64,000 bases of DNA from Marivivens sp. LCG002 (GCF_030264275.1 NZ_CP127165.1:1476001-1540000); one strand, 5' to 3'. Positions 1 to 9,276 are shown, counted from the stretch's first letter. Notes: generated by a model from the sequence alone, not told the origin. Program-made: numbers and translations.

Positions 1-2087
1 GTCACCAAAGCTTGCGTCAGCCGAGCATAATAGGCACGCGTCGCCAACGGACGACGTCCCTCCGAAGCTTCGACCCCTTCCGCGTCATAGATCATGATCA
101 GATCAAGATCAGAGGCGGAATTCAGCCGCGCCGCTCCGAGCGATCCCATCCCGAGCACGACCGCGCCCCGCCCCGGCGGGTTGCCGTGTTTGGCGCTGAA
201 ATCCTCGAGCACGAGCGGCCAAAGACCTGCAATCACCGCCTCGGCCAGATCAGCATATTCGCGTCCCGCCTCGACCGCGGTGATCAGGCCGCGCAAATGA
301 TGGACCCCGACGCGGAAGTGCCATTCCTTCATAAAGCGGCGCGCCATGTTCAGCTTGTCTTCGTAATCGCGCGCCTCGCGCATCGCCCGTTCAAGCCGTT
401 TGGTAAGCTTTTCGGCCCCCGGCCATTCGCTAAAGAACCCCCCCGAGATGACCATGTCGAACACATCGGCGTTCCGCGACAGATACTGCGCAAGCGCCGG
501 CGCCGTCGCGCAAATATCCACGATCAATTGGTTCAGTTGCGGGTTCGCCTCGAAAAGCGAAAAGAGCTGCACCCCCGCAGGAAGCCCCTTGAGAAAGGCG
601 TCGAACTGCAAGAGCGCCTCGTCGGGCTTTGCCGCCTCTTTCAGTCGCGAGAGGATTTCAGGCCGAAGCCGCTTGAAAATCTCGACTGCGCGATCCGAGC
701 GAAACGCGGGATAGTCCATCCAGCGCTGCACGATCTCTGCACCGAAATCATCGAGTGGCTTGGCCTCTCCCGGAGCAAAGAACCCTTCGGTGAGGGTGTG
801 GACCTCTTCGATGCGCTGGACCAGCTCGGCCCGAAGCGCCGCTGTCTCGTAGCCCATGAGCGCCGCCAACCGATCGAACCCCTCAGGCGTTGTGGGGAGC
901 GCATGGGTTTGTTGATCGTTGATCATCTGGACGCGGTGTTCCACCGTTCGATGGAACACGTAGTGGTCATAAAGCGTATCGGCGACCTCTTGCGGGATCC
1001 ACTCGGCCCGCGCCAGTTCTTGCAGCCCCTCGCGGGTTTGTCGCACGCGAAGCGCAGGGTTGCGCCCCCCCGCGATGAGCTGGCGGGTTTGGGTAAAGAA
1101 CTCGATCTCGCGAATACCGCCACGACCAAGCTTCATATTATGGCCTTCAAGAACCAGCGGCCCATGCAGCCCCTTGTGATCGCGGATCTTAAGCCGCATG
1201 TCGTGGGCATCCTGAATGGCCGCAAAATCGAGATGCTTGCGCCAGACAAAGGGACGCAGTGTTTCAAGGAAAGCAGCGCCCGCTTTGATATCGCCCGCGC
1301 AGGGGTTCGCCTTGATATAGGCCGCGCGCTCCCACGTGCGGCCCACGCTTTCGTAATAATGCTCGGCAGCAAGGGTCGAGAGGCACACAGGCGTCACACT
1401 CGCATCGGGACGCAGCCGAAGATCGGTGCGGAACACATAGCCATCGGCGGTCACATCCGAGAGGATCGAAGTCATCTTGCGCGTGACGCGGATAAAGGCC
1501 GCGCGCGCGTCGAAATAGCTATCCTCGTCAAAGCGGCTCTCGTCAAAGAGCATGATAAGGTCGATGTCCGACGAATAGTTGAGCTCGCCCGCCCCCATCT
1601 TGCCCATGGCAAGCGCGATCATACCGCCTGCGACCTCTGCATCCTCGATCCCGAGACTGGGGATTTTGCCGCGATTGATCTCTGCCGCCACAAGACGGCG
1701 CAGACAGACATCGACCGCCGCCGCTGCGAAATCCGACAACGCGCCCGTCACCTTTTCAAGCGGCCAGACACCGCCAAGATCGGCAAGCGCGGTCAAGGCG
1801 GCGATCCGCCGTTTTGCGCGGCGAAGCTCAACGGCCAAAGCGTCGGCCTCGAGCGCCCGCACGACGGCCAAGGCTGCATCCAATGCAGCTTCGGGGTCGT
1901 GGAAGGCGCCCGCAAGCCAATCCGCCTCTTTTTGCATCAACCCGAGAAGATAGGGGCTCGATCCCCCTGTCCCCGCAACAAGTCGAGCTGTGTTGTCGGA
2001 AAGCCCCGTAAACAAAGCGGCCGCATCTGCAGCGCGCTCGGGTTCATAGGGACGGGGAATGCGGGTGATGCGGGATTCGAAGCTCAT
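1..2087 (-). CDS. glnE: Bifunctional glutamine synthetase adenylyltransferase/deadenylase (partial, C-terminal part off the left edge)
   Basis: GlnE adds and removes AMP on glutamine synthetase in answer to PII, tuning nitrogen assimilation in the cytoplasm. The minus-strand reading starts at ATG 2087 (MSFESRITRIPRPYEP) and stays open to base 1, about 695 codons of an enzyme usually 930-980 residues long. The nucleotidyltransferase signature MGKMGAGELNYSSDID lies at residues 161-176, followed by FRTDLRLRPD, both typical of the N-terminal deadenylase half. The last codons before the edge read RAYYARLTQALV, the conserved lead-in to the second, adenylylating domain. The gene diverges from the YbaK gene at 2166. 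Confidence 0.95.
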   Translation of the reverse strand, partial: MSFESRITRIPRPYEPERAADAAALFTGLSDNTARLVAGTGGSSPYLLGLMQKEADWLAGAFHDPEAALDAALAVVRALEADALAVELRRAKRRIAALTALADLGGVWPLEKVTGALSDFAAAAVDVCLRRLVAAEINRGKIPSLGIEDAEVAGGMIALAMGKMGAGELNYSSDIDLIMLFDESRFDEDSYFDARAAFIRVTRKMTSILSDVTADGYVFRTDLRLRPDASVTPVCLSTLAAEHYYESVGRTWERAAYIKANPCAGDIKAGAAFLETLRPFVWRKHLDFAAIQDAHDMRLKIRDHKGLHGPLVLEGHNMKLGRGGIREIEFFTQTRQLIAGGRNPALRVRQTREGLQELARAEWIPQEVADTLYDHYVFHRTVEHRVQMINDQQTHALPTTPEGFDRLAALMGYETAALRAELVQRIEEVHTLTEGFFAPGEAKPLDDFGAEIVQRWMDYPAFRSDRAVEIFKRLRPEILSRLKEAAKPDEALLQFDAFLKGLPAGVQLFSLFEANPQLNQLIVDICATAPALAQYLSRNADVFDMVISGGFFSEWPGAEKLTKRLERAMREARDYEDKLNMARRFMKEWHFRVGVHHLRGLITAVEAGREYADLAEAVIAGLWPLVLEDFSAKHGNPPGRGAVVLGMGSLGAARLNSASDLDLIMIYDAEGVEASEGRRPLATRAYYARLTQALV

Positions 2088-2165
2088 GTGCGGAGATTGC
2101 GCCTTGAATTTAGGCGGGTCAATTGGCACCACTGGGGCCAAGCCATCGAAATTTCGGGGAAGATC

Positions 2166-2636
2166 ATGAGCAAAAGTCTCAAACGCGTGACCAACGCCCT
2201 CCTAGACGCGGGGATCGACGCCGTGCCCGTCGAAATGGGTGCGGAAACCCGCACAGCGCTTCAGGCGGCCGAGGCTGCGGGCTGTCTCGTGGACCAGATC
2301 GCCAAGTCGATCATCTTCCAAGGCGAAACCAGCGGCGAAGCGATCCTCTTTGTCACGGCGGGCAACAATCAGGTGGACCCCGTCAAAGCCTCCAAGGTCG
2401 CGGGCGAGCCCTTGGGCAAGGCCGATGCGACCCTGATCCGCAATCAGACGGGCTTTGCCATCGGGGGCGTCGCACCCATCGGCCATCTGAATCCGATCCG
2501 CGCCTTTCTCGATCCGCACCTCTTCGATTTCGACGTCATTTGGGCGGCGGCAGGCACGCCGAGACATATTTTCCCCATAAACGCAGTCGATCTGGAGCGG
2601 ATTTCAGGCGCAAAACGGGCCGATTTCACCGAGTAA
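2166..2636 (+). CDS. YbaK/EbsC-type aminoacyl-tRNA deacylase
   Basis: A 156-residue YbaK/ProX-domain protein that probably hydrolyses misacylated tRNA in trans (Cys-tRNA(Pro) or a similar target). Start ATG 2166 gives MSKSLKRVTNALLDAG. Family features are visible: the conserved lysine in QIAKSIIF, the VTAGNNQVD stretch, and the glycine-rich FAIGGVAPIGH motif of the substrate pocket, followed by a conserved acidic and hydrophobic C-terminus. The same frame is open far upstream, but that part is antisense to glnE and is not coding. The exact tRNA substrate cannot be told from sequence. Confidence 0.9.
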   Translation: MSKSLKRVTNALLDAGIDAVPVEMGAETRTALQAAEAAGCLVDQIAKSIIFQGETSGEAILFVTAGNNQVDPVKASKVAGEPLGKADATLIRNQTGFAIGGVAPIGHLNPIRAFLDPHLFDFDVIWAAAGTPRHIFPINAVDLERISGAKRADFTE

Positions 2637-2786
2637 GGCGAAATTTTTTCCAAGAAAAACAAACGTGTTACTCGCCTCATACGGAAAAATGTTAAAATCT
2701 TTCACATAAGGTCTTGAAGCGAAGGGGCGTGCCTCCGATATTGGGTAATGTAAAAGGCATTCACATAACCCCGAAAGGAGCACAAA

Positions 2787-3215
2787 ATGAGCGACAGCAC
2801 CGCATTCACCCCCGCCCGCACCCAGCCCGTTATGGGTTGGTTTCAACGGTCCGAGGCCTGGCTTGACAGCAAGGGCCGTGGCGCATGGATCGCCGCGATG
2901 GTTCTTGGCTTTATCTTTGTCTGGCCCGTCGGCCTCGCCCTTCTCTTTTATATGATCTGGAGCAAACGCATGTTCAGCACATCCTGCAAGTCTATGAAAC
3001 ACTCCCGCCGCGCCGCCATGAGCACCTTCCGTTCGTCGGGCAACAGCGCCTTTGACGCCTACAAAGCAGAAACGCTGCGCCGCCTCGAAGAAGAGCAGAA
3101 CAACTTCGAAGCCTTCCTCGAGCGTCTTCGCGAAGCCAAGGACAAATCGGAATTCGACCAGTTCATGGACGAGCGCGCAAAGAAAGCATCCAAAGACGTC
3201 CATCAGGACGCCTGA
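2787..3215 (+). CDS. DUF2852 membrane-anchored protein
   Basis: A 142-residue protein of unknown function. After a short N-terminus (MSDSTAFTPARTQPVMGW) comes an amphipathic stretch and one clear membrane segment, about residues 36-58 (IAAMVLGFIFVWPVGLALLFYMIW), then a basic, charged tail with a likely coiled-coil (RRLEEEQNNFEAFLERLREAKDKSEFDQF). This arrangement is that of DUF2852, common in Rhodobacterales. A ribosome site GAAAGGAG lies just upstream of ATG 2787. The upstream 150 bases are unusually AT-rich and probably hold the promoter; TTCACATAA occurs twice there. Confidence 0.8.
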   Translation: MSDSTAFTPARTQPVMGWFQRSEAWLDSKGRGAWIAAMVLGFIFVWPVGLALLFYMIWSKRMFSTSCKSMKHSRRAAMSTFRSSGNSAFDAYKAETLRRLEEEQNNFEAFLERLREAKDKSEFDQFMDERAKKASKDVHQDA

Positions 3216-3226
3216 TCCCAACCCCC

Positions 3227-3251
3227 GGCCCTGTGTCCTCCCCACAGGGCC
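3227..3251 (+). other. Intercistronic stem-loop between the DUF2852 and RDD genes
   Basis: A 9-bp perfect stem (GGCCCTGTG at 3227-3235 with CACAGGGCC at 3243-3251) closes a 7-base loop. No T-run follows, so it is more likely an mRNA-stabilising or attenuating hairpin than a full terminator. Confidence 0.5.
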
Positions 3252-3277
3252 ACCTTGAACACGGAGACCTCACGACC

Positions 3278-3718
3278 ATGTCCGCCTATCACACCCTTCC
3301 CGACCCGCGCACCCACCCCGAGTTCTATCGCTCGGTTGTGCTCAAGCGGGCCTTGGCTTGGTGCGTCGACTTTGCTTTGATCGGTATTCTTGCCGTGATC
3401 CTCGTCCCGCTCACAGCTTTTACGGCGGTGTTCTTCTTTGCCTTTTTCGCAATGGTCGTGGGGTTTCTTTACCGCTGGTTCACTCTGGCAAGCGGTTCGG
3501 CGACTTGGGGCATGCGCCTCTTTTCGATAGAAATCCGCAACGGCCATGGTGAAAAGCTCTCCTCCCAAGAGGCGCTGATGCACACGCTGGGCTATACCGT
3601 TTCGGTCATGGTCGCACCGCTTCAGCTCGTTTCCATCGTGTTGATGCTCCTGACCGAGCGCAAACAAGGTCTTACGGACCATTTTATGGGAACAGCGGCT
3701 ATAAACCGCCCTCTCTGA
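3278..3718 (+). CDS. RDD family membrane protein
   Basis: A 146-residue integral membrane protein starting at ATG 3278 (MSAYHTLPDPRTHPEF). RDD domains have paired membrane helices and act in various transport roles; no substrate can be named here. The signature Arg/Asp residues are visible in RALAWCVDFALIG (first helix), followed by helices at about residues 41-65 and 98-122 and the conserved SGSATWGMRLFSIEIR and KQGLTDHFMGT segments. It follows the DUF2852 gene by 62 bases on the same strand, so the two may be co-transcribed. Confidence 0.85.
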   Translation: MSAYHTLPDPRTHPEFYRSVVLKRALAWCVDFALIGILAVILVPLTAFTAVFFFAFFAMVVGFLYRWFTLASGSATWGMRLFSIEIRNGHGEKLSSQEALMHTLGYTVSVMVAPLQLVSIVLMLLTERKQGLTDHFMGTAAINRPL

Positions 3719-3809
3719 CCCGTTTAGATAAGGGTATTGGCGAGTATGCGCAGGCTTGGTAGTCTCGCGCATATTCGTTTTCTTGTTTTGAAGTCATATC
3801 CCTACTGAA

Positions 3810-4635
3810 ATGCGTCACTCGCTCCCGCTCACGCCCCAGTTCTACGTCACTGCGCCGCAGGACTGCCCCTATCTGGACGACCGAAAAGAGCGCAAGCTTT
3901 TTACGGCGCTTCAGGGCGAGAACGCCGAGCTTCTAAACAATGCGCTCTCGAAACAAGGCTTTCGCCGGTCCCAGAACGTGCTCTATCGACCGTCCTGTAC
4001 GGACTGCTGCGCTTGTCTGTCGGCCCGTATCCGCGTTGCGGATTTCACCCCGAGCAAGAGCCAGAAGCGGGTCCTCAAGCGCAACGCGCATCTCAAGCAT
4101 CGCTCGACCTCGCCGTGGGCGACCGAAGAACAATTCGCTCTCTTCCGGCGCTATCTCGACAGTCGGCACGCGACCGGCGGGATGGCCGAAATGGATATTT
4201 TCGAATTCGCGGCCATGGTCGAAGAAACCCCGATCAAAACCCGTTTGATCGAGTTTACCGATCCCCAAGCAGAGCGCGAGACCGAAATGCTCAAGGCGGT
4301 CTGCCTGACAGATGTTCTCGATGACGGTTTGAGCATGGTCTATTCGTTCTTCGATCCCGATATGACCAAACATTCCTTGGGAACCTACATCATTATGGCG
4401 CATATCGAACTCGCCCGTGGATCTCGGACTTCCCTATATCTATCTGGGCTATTGGGTGCCCAATAGTCCCAAGATGGGCTACAAGTCCAAGTTCAATGCG
4501 CTCGAGGTTTTCGTCAACGGCGCATGGGAGCCGATGGAAGATCCCGAGGCTTATGCGGTTACGACCGATCCTTTGCTCGTGCAGCCCATCGCAGAACAGG
4601 TCGCGCGGCTCTCCATCCCCGACACGCGGCTTTGA
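3810..4635 (+). pseudogene. bpt: Aspartate/glutamate leucyltransferase with a +1 frameshift
   Basis: Bpt (ATE-like) transfers leucine to N-terminal Asp or Glu, marking proteins for ClpAP degradation in the N-end rule. Codons from ATG 3810 ([13 protein letters not shown]) give the family signatures [24 protein letters not shown] and [16 protein letters not shown], up to HIELAR at 4418. The next conserved block, [21 protein letters not shown], is in the next frame, ending at TGA 4635. Dropping one G of GG at 4419-4420 restores a normal protein of about 274 residues. As given, the first frame ends at 4466 after 218 residues and loses the C-terminus. This is a real mutation or a sequencing error; the sequence alone cannot decide. 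Confidence 0.85.
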
Positions 4636-4655
4636 AACGGCCCTCCTCCAACGCA

Positions 4656-4681
4656 AAACGGCGCCCCTTGGGGCGCCGTTT
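4656..4681. terminator. Bidirectional intrinsic terminator between bpt and the TRAP operon
   Basis: AAACGGCGCCCC (4656-4667) pairs perfectly with GGGGCGCCGTTT (4670-4681), with A-rich flank on one side and GTTTTC on the other. It sits between two convergent genes and can end transcription from both. Confidence 0.85.
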
Positions 4682-4702
4682 GTTTTCAGGTGCACCGCTC
4701 TT

Positions 4703-7054
4703 CTAGTTCAGGAGAGACGGCACAATGGTCACGATGGAAGGTGCAAGCGCCAGAAGCAAAAGCCCGCCCATCTGGATCAACACAAACGGAATGATCCCAC
4801 GATAGATGTGACCTGTCGTGACCTCTTTGGGGGCCACGCCGCGCAGATAGAAGAGCGCAAAGCCGAAAGGCGGCGTCAGGAACGAGGTCTGAAGGTTCAC
4901 CGCGACCATGATCGTCACCCACTTGGGATCGAACGAGCCGCCATAGATGACGGGACCGACGATCGGGATCACGATGTAGATGATCTCGAGGAAGTCGAGC
5001 ACGAACCCGAGGATAAAGAGCACCAGCATCACGATGAGGAACGCGGTCCATTCATTCGAGAAGCTGCGCAGGAAGTCCTGGATATAATGCTCACCACCGA
5101 ACGAGATCAGCACGAGGTTCAAAAGCTGCGAGCCGATCAGGATGGTGAAGACCATCGAGGTCACTTTGGCCGTTTCACGAACCACAGGCGACAGGACACC
5201 ATATTTGAACAGCACGTAGCAGCTCCAGAAGAAGCCGAACATCGCGAACAGGAACGCGCCAAAGGCAACGATGAACGCGATCAGGTTCTCGAAGCTCATC
5301 CCGCCTTCGGCAAAGCGCATGTCGAAGTTGATCCCGACAATCAGCATCAGGCCGATGGCAATGGCCGTATAGATGACCATCTTGGCAGAACGACCATTGT
5401 TGATGAGCACGCGGCCCGCAGCAAGAAGGATCGCGCCGCCCGCACCGAGCGCCGCAGCGGGCGTCGGGTTGGTCACACCGCCAAGGATCGAACCGAGAAC
5501 CGCAACGATCAGAACGAGAGGCGGGAAGACCACCTTGATGATATCGTTCTGGCTCATGCGGAAGGCCGCCTCTTTTACGCCGATATAGACGAGGAAAAGC
5601 GGAAGCGCGATCCAGAGGACGGTTTGTCCTGCGGTGGTGACAGGGCTGATAAAGGCAATGTCGATCACCGCGATGAGACCAACACCGATCGCACCGATCA
5701 CCAAAGGACGCGCATCGAGACCGGGGTTCACGCCGCGAGCAACCGCCAGAGCAAGGCTTGCTGCAAGCATGAGTATCGCAAGACCCGTGCCGATGATCGG
5801 CGCAACGCCAAGCTGACGCTCGAATTCGGCAGCGCGCTCTTCTTCGGTGAGAAGTCGGGCTTCCTGAGCGCCGCCATTGGCCTCGATGGCCTGTTGCTGT
5901 GCAACCGCCTCGTCCCAAGCCTCCTGACCATGAAGATCGATCATCGAAGCCTGACATTCGGGCGAAACATTGGTGCGAAGGCTCGCGGCTTCAGAGGCAT
6001 CCGAATAGGTGTCGACGATGATGGTCTGCGATCCAACGATGTTCAGCTGCCCTGCAACAACGACGGCAAGCACGAGAGCCGCGGGAACCCCGAGGAACCA
6101 AGTCAGAGCCTCGTTACGGGTGCGCAGAACTTTGCCGCTTGCGGCCAACTGCACCGCAGGCGCCTTGGACGGGTTGAGAAGTGCGAAGCCGAAGGCATAG
6201 ACCGCATAGAGCACCGCCAGCAAAATGCCCGGAAGCAGCGCCGCCTGGAACAGGGTGCCGACCGAGACCACCGCGGGCTCGCCCAGATAGGTCAGAGCAT
6301 CGGTGCAGCCCGCAAGAACGGCGCGGTCTTCCTGAGCGGCGGAGTAGAGATCGCCTGCCAGAGTGCCCAAGAGAACGATCACGATCGACGGCGGAATAAT
6401 CTGGCCGAGCGTGCCCGAAGCCGCAATCACACCTGTCGCCAGTTCAGGCGAATAGTTGTTCTTGAGCATGGTCGGCAGTGCCAGAAGACCCATGGTCACA
6501 ACAGTAGCGCCCACGATCCCCGTCGATGCGGCAAGGAACGCACCCACAACCACGATGGACACGGCAAGACCGCCCGGAAGCGGACCGAAGACGTTCGCCA
6601 TCTTGGTCAGAAGCTCGTCCGCAATGCGCGAACGCTCGAGCATAATGCCCATCATCACAAACATGATCACGGCAAGCAGGGTCTCGATCGACTGGCCCGC
6701 AAAGACGCGCTCGTTCATGCGGTTGACGATGAACGACACGTTGCGGTCCATCGCCACTTCCCAGCCCTGTTCAAAGACGGCTTTGCCGACCCTTGGCAGA
6801 TCAGGATAGGTGAAGACCGAGATCGCGTCTGGTTTGACCCCCGTGCTCGTCAAGGCCCGATAGGCCTCGGACGAGGTGTCGATGGCCTGATGGATCAGCA
6901 ATCCCGCGCTATCGAGCGCGGCAATCGCCGCAAAAGAGATCACAGCCGCACCACCGATCGCAAAAGCGACGGGGAAGCCGGACAGGATCGCACCAAAGAG
7001 CGTCAGAAATACGATAATGATACCGATTTCGACGCCATCAAGTCCTAGAAACAT
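4703..7054 (-). CDS. TRAP transporter large permease (DctM family), extended form
   Basis: The ion-coupled membrane channel subunit of a tripartite TRAP importer. It begins MFLGLDGVEIGIIIVFLTLFG at 7054 and has 783 residues, against about 430 for a standard DctM. Standard DctM motifs are present: FAGQSIETLLAVIMFVMMG, STGIVGATVVTMGLL and ASGTLGQIIPPS near the N-terminus, and FVLDFLEIIYIVIPI with LQTSFLTPPFGFALFY near the C-terminus. The extra length is a central insertion with added helices and a charged, soluble loop at about residues 325-420. Last gene of the TRAP operon, 12 bases after the small permease. Substrate is inferred from the binding protein. Confidence 0.92.
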   Translation of the reverse strand: MFLGLDGVEIGIIIVFLTLFGAILSGFPVAFAIGGAAVISFAAIAALDSAGLLIHQAIDTSSEAYRALTSTGVKPDAISVFTYPDLPRVGKAVFEQGWEVAMDRNVSFIVNRMNERVFAGQSIETLLAVIMFVMMGIMLERSRIADELLTKMANVFGPLPGGLAVSIVVVGAFLAASTGIVGATVVTMGLLALPTMLKNNYSPELATGVIAASGTLGQIIPPSIVIVLLGTLAGDLYSAAQEDRAVLAGCTDALTYLGEPAVVSVGTLFQAALLPGILLAVLYAVYAFGFALLNPSKAPAVQLAASGKVLRTRNEALTWFLGVPAALVLAVVVAGQLNIVGSQTIIVDTYSDASEAASLRTNVSPECQASMIDLHGQEAWDEAVAQQQAIEANGGAQEARLLTEEERAAEFERQLGVAPIIGTGLAILMLAASLALAVARGVNPGLDARPLVIGAIGVGLIAVIDIAFISPVTTAGQTVLWIALPLFLVYIGVKEAAFRMSQNDIIKVVFPPLVLIVAVLGSILGGVTNPTPAAALGAGGAILLAAGRVLINNGRSAKMVIYTAIAIGLMLIVGINFDMRFAEGGMSFENLIAFIVAFGAFLFAMFGFFWSCYVLFKYGVLSPVVRETAKVTSMVFTILIGSQLLNLVLISFGGEHYIQDFLRSFSNEWTAFLIVMLVLFILGFVLDFLEIIYIVIPIVGPVIYGGSFDPKWVTIMVAVNLQTSFLTPPFGFALFYLRGVAPKEVTTGHIYRGIIPFVLIQMGGLLLLALAPSIVTIVPSLLN

Positions 7055-7066
7055 CTTGCTTTCCCC

Positions 7067-8059
7067 TTAGTGGATTTCGGCCACGAGCTCGGCTTGTTCA
7101 TCGCCAAGAACGTCTTTGTCATGGAATTTGCCTTCTGCGGCCTCGCCCTCTTTGCGCTCGAGATACGAGCGATAGAAGAACGCGAAGGCGTGCAGCATAA
7201 CCATGGCCGTGTAAGTCAGCATCAAAAGCTTGAAGAGGAAATAGGCGTTGAAGCCGTTCGGGCTGAACCCGATGGTTTCGATGTTCCAGCGGACAGCGGG
7301 TGCCTTGCGGATCACCTTTTCAAGCGTGTCGGAGGCCGAGATATTGGGCACCATCATGTGGCGCCAGAAGAAGAACCATGCATAGATCCAGACGATCAGC
7401 GCCGAAGGCAGCATGAACACAAGGCTTCCCATCATGTCGATGGTCTTCTTCGTGCGGTATTTGACCGACGAATAGACAAGATCGACGCGCACGTGTCCGC
7501 CCTGAACAAAGGTGTAGGTCGCACAAAGAGCGACGATCAACGCATTGTAGAACTTGAGACTTTCCGACCACCAGCTCACATCGAAGGTAAAGGCCATGCC
7601 GAACCCGATGGTGATCTGGCTCACGGCAAAAACGCGCTGAAGGAAGATGATCATGATCTGGATGAGCACCATCGCAAGACCGGCCCAAGCCATGGTGCGG
7701 CCGACCGAATTGGCAAAGGTCTCGAGCCCGCGCACGACGCCCCACATGAAACCGTTGTGCAAGAAGCCGATCACAGAGACGATCAGCAAAAGCACCAGCA
7801 TCACGAAAAAGAACTCTTCGGAGGCACCGTAATAGACGAAACGCAACAAGGATTGCTTGTCTTCGGTGGTGTTTTCCCACGTGACCCAATCGAGCCAGCT
7901 CGAGACATGCGTAAACGCGTAGAACAGATTGTAGAAAGCTTCGAGAAGATTACCGAAGAACCACTGAAGAGCACCCGAGGCCTCGAATTGGTCGAGACAG
8001 CTGACGCCCCCCTCTTCGCTCGCGGCGAAAAAGCCGCTGCACTGGGTCGTTTCGTCCAT
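7067..8059 (-). CDS. TRAP transporter small permease (DctQ family), long form
   Basis: Small membrane subunit that docks with the large permease. Start taken at ATG 8059 (MDETTQCSGFF) because GAGG lies 7 bases before it; a GTG 12 bases upstream lies in that ribosome site. The 330-residue product is longer than usual (160-220). The extra part is an N-terminal extension with its own hydrophobic segments. The core holds the DctQ helices and the LCATYTFVQGGHVRVDL motif. It lies between the binding protein gene and the large permease gene. Confidence 0.9.
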   Translation of the reverse strand: MDETTQCSGFFAASEEGGVSCLDQFEASGALQWFFGNLLEAFYNLFYAFTHVSSWLDWVTWENTTEDKQSLLRFVYYGASEEFFFVMLVLLLIVSVIGFLHNGFMWGVVRGLETFANSVGRTMAWAGLAMVLIQIMIIFLQRVFAVSQITIGFGMAFTFDVSWWSESLKFYNALIVALCATYTFVQGGHVRVDLVYSSVKYRTKKTIDMMGSLVFMLPSALIVWIYAWFFFWRHMMVPNISASDTLEKVIRKAPAVRWNIETIGFSPNGFNAYFLFKLLMLTYTAMVMLHAFAFFYRSYLERKEGEAAEGKFHDKDVLGDEQAELVAEIH

Positions 8060-8116
8060 TGTTATCCTCACCCCAATAACGGACGGAGCGCGAAAGGCGC
8101 TCCCTATTGCAGGTCA

Positions 8117-8142
8117 GGCCCCTCCGGATAACCGGAAGGGCC
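8117..8142 (-). other. Stem-loop between the TRAP binding-protein and permease genes
   Basis: On the minus strand GGCCCTTCCGG (8142-8132) pairs with CCGGAGGGGCC (8127-8117), an 11-bp stem with one G-U pair and a TTAT loop. No T-run follows. The position, after the binding-protein gene and before the permeases, fits a processing or partial-termination hairpin that keeps binding-protein mRNA more abundant. Confidence 0.6.
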
Positions 8143-8166
8143 CATTTTGACGAGAGTGTCTGCGGA

Positions 8167-9252
8167 TTAGCCTGCGTTGACGCGGGCGCGCTGGCGCTGG
8201 AACACGCCGTCCGAGATGCTGGTCCAGTCATAGGTCGATGCGACCGATGCTTCGAAGGACGCACGGATGCGTGCAAAGAGCTCGTCACCCATGAATTCGT
8301 CGAGCGCTTCTTTGGAGGCCTTGCCGAAGGCATCCCAAACGTCATCGGGGAATTCCATGATCTTGACGCCCGACTGACGAAGACGCTCGAGAGCGGCACC
8401 GTTGTTGGCGTCCGACTGCGACAGCGACCAGTGGTGCGTTGCCATAGCGGCGGTTTCGATGATCTTCTGCTGCGAGGGGGTCAGCGATTCAAAGACATCG
8501 CGGTTCACAGCACAAGCAAGTGCCGAACCCGGCTCGTGGAAGCCGCCGGTGTAGTAGAATTCACAGACTTCCTGGAAGCCGAGACGTTCGTCGGCGAACG
8601 GACCGATCCATTCTGCGCCGTCGATCGCGCCCGAAGCGAGCGCCTGATAGATTTCACCACCCGGAACGTTCTGGACCGAAGCGCCGGTGCGACCGAGCGC
8701 GAGACCGCCGATGCCGGGCATACGGAACTTGAGACCCTGAAGGTCGGCTGCCGAGTTGATTTCCTTGCGGAACCAACCGCCGGGCTGGTGGCCGGTGTTG
8801 CCGCACAGGAACGACTTGAGACCGAAGATCTGGCCAAGCTCGTCATGCAGCTCTTTGCCGCCGCCGTGCTGATACCAGGAAATCATCTCGCCGCCGGTTG
8901 CACCGAAGGGCACAGCGGTGAAGTAGTAGTAGCCGGGATGCTGACCACCGAAGTAGTAGTCTGCCGAGTGATACATGTCGGCCTGACCCGAGCTTACGGC
9001 GTCGAACACTTCGAAGGCGCCGACGAGCTGGCCTGCGGCCTTTTTCTCGATCACGATCTCGCCGTCGGCCATCGCATTGACGAGTTCAACGAATTTTACT
9101 GCAGCGTCATCAAAAACGGCAAAGCCATCCGGAACCGAAGTCACGAGCGTGAGCGTGCGGGTGCCCTGAGCGATTGCCGGAGCGGCAAGGCCGGTAGCAG
9201 CGGCAGCGGTGCCGCCGAGTGCAGATGTTCTCAGAAAAGAACGACGATCCAT
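8167..9252 (-). CDS. TRAP transporter substrate-binding protein (DctP family, TakP-like), Tat-exported
   Basis: Periplasmic receptor that captures an organic acid and delivers it to the TRAP permeases. The 361-residue product starts at ATG 9252 after GGGAGGAAACC. It opens with a twin-arginine signal (MDRRSFLRTSALGG, cleavage near AIA-QG). The body has the DctP fold: LKFRMPGIGG, then GGEIYQALASGAIDGAEW, where the conserved Arg would bind the carboxylate. Overall pattern and length resemble TakP of Rhodobacter sphaeroides, which binds pyruvate and other 2-oxo acids. That substrate is my inference from remembered similarity. First gene of the operon and divergent from the kinase/regulator pair. 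Confidence 0.9.
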   Translation of the reverse strand: MDRRSFLRTSALGGTAAAATGLAAPAIAQGTRTLTLVTSVPDGFAVFDDAAVKFVELVNAMADGEIVIEKKAAGQLVGAFEVFDAVSSGQADMYHSADYYFGGQHPGYYYFTAVPFGATGGEMISWYQHGGGKELHDELGQIFGLKSFLCGNTGHQPGGWFRKEINSAADLQGLKFRMPGIGGLALGRTGASVQNVPGGEIYQALASGAIDGAEWIGPFADERLGFQEVCEFYYTGGFHEPGSALACAVNRDVFESLTPSQQKIIETAAMATHHWSLSQSDANNGAALERLRQSGVKIMEFPDDVWDAFGKASKEALDEFMGDELFARIRASFEASVASTYDWTSISDGVFQRQRARVNAG

Positions 9253-9276
9253 GGTTTCCTCCCATTTGGATTGATC

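Noticed and set aside
12-2160. Very long open frame on the plus strand opposite glnE
   Set aside because: It has no family pattern and mirrors the GC-rich third positions of glnE; only its end, from ATG 2166, is the real YbaK-type gene.
2700-2770. Twice-occurring TTCACATAA before the DUF2852 gene
   Set aside because: Only nine bases in an AT-rich promoter region; too short to call an operator.
4496-7048. 850-codon open frame on the plus strand opposite the TRAP permease
   Set aside because: Composition is Arg/His/Asp-rich nonsense, and the minus strand encodes a clear DctM with its own ribosome site and partners.
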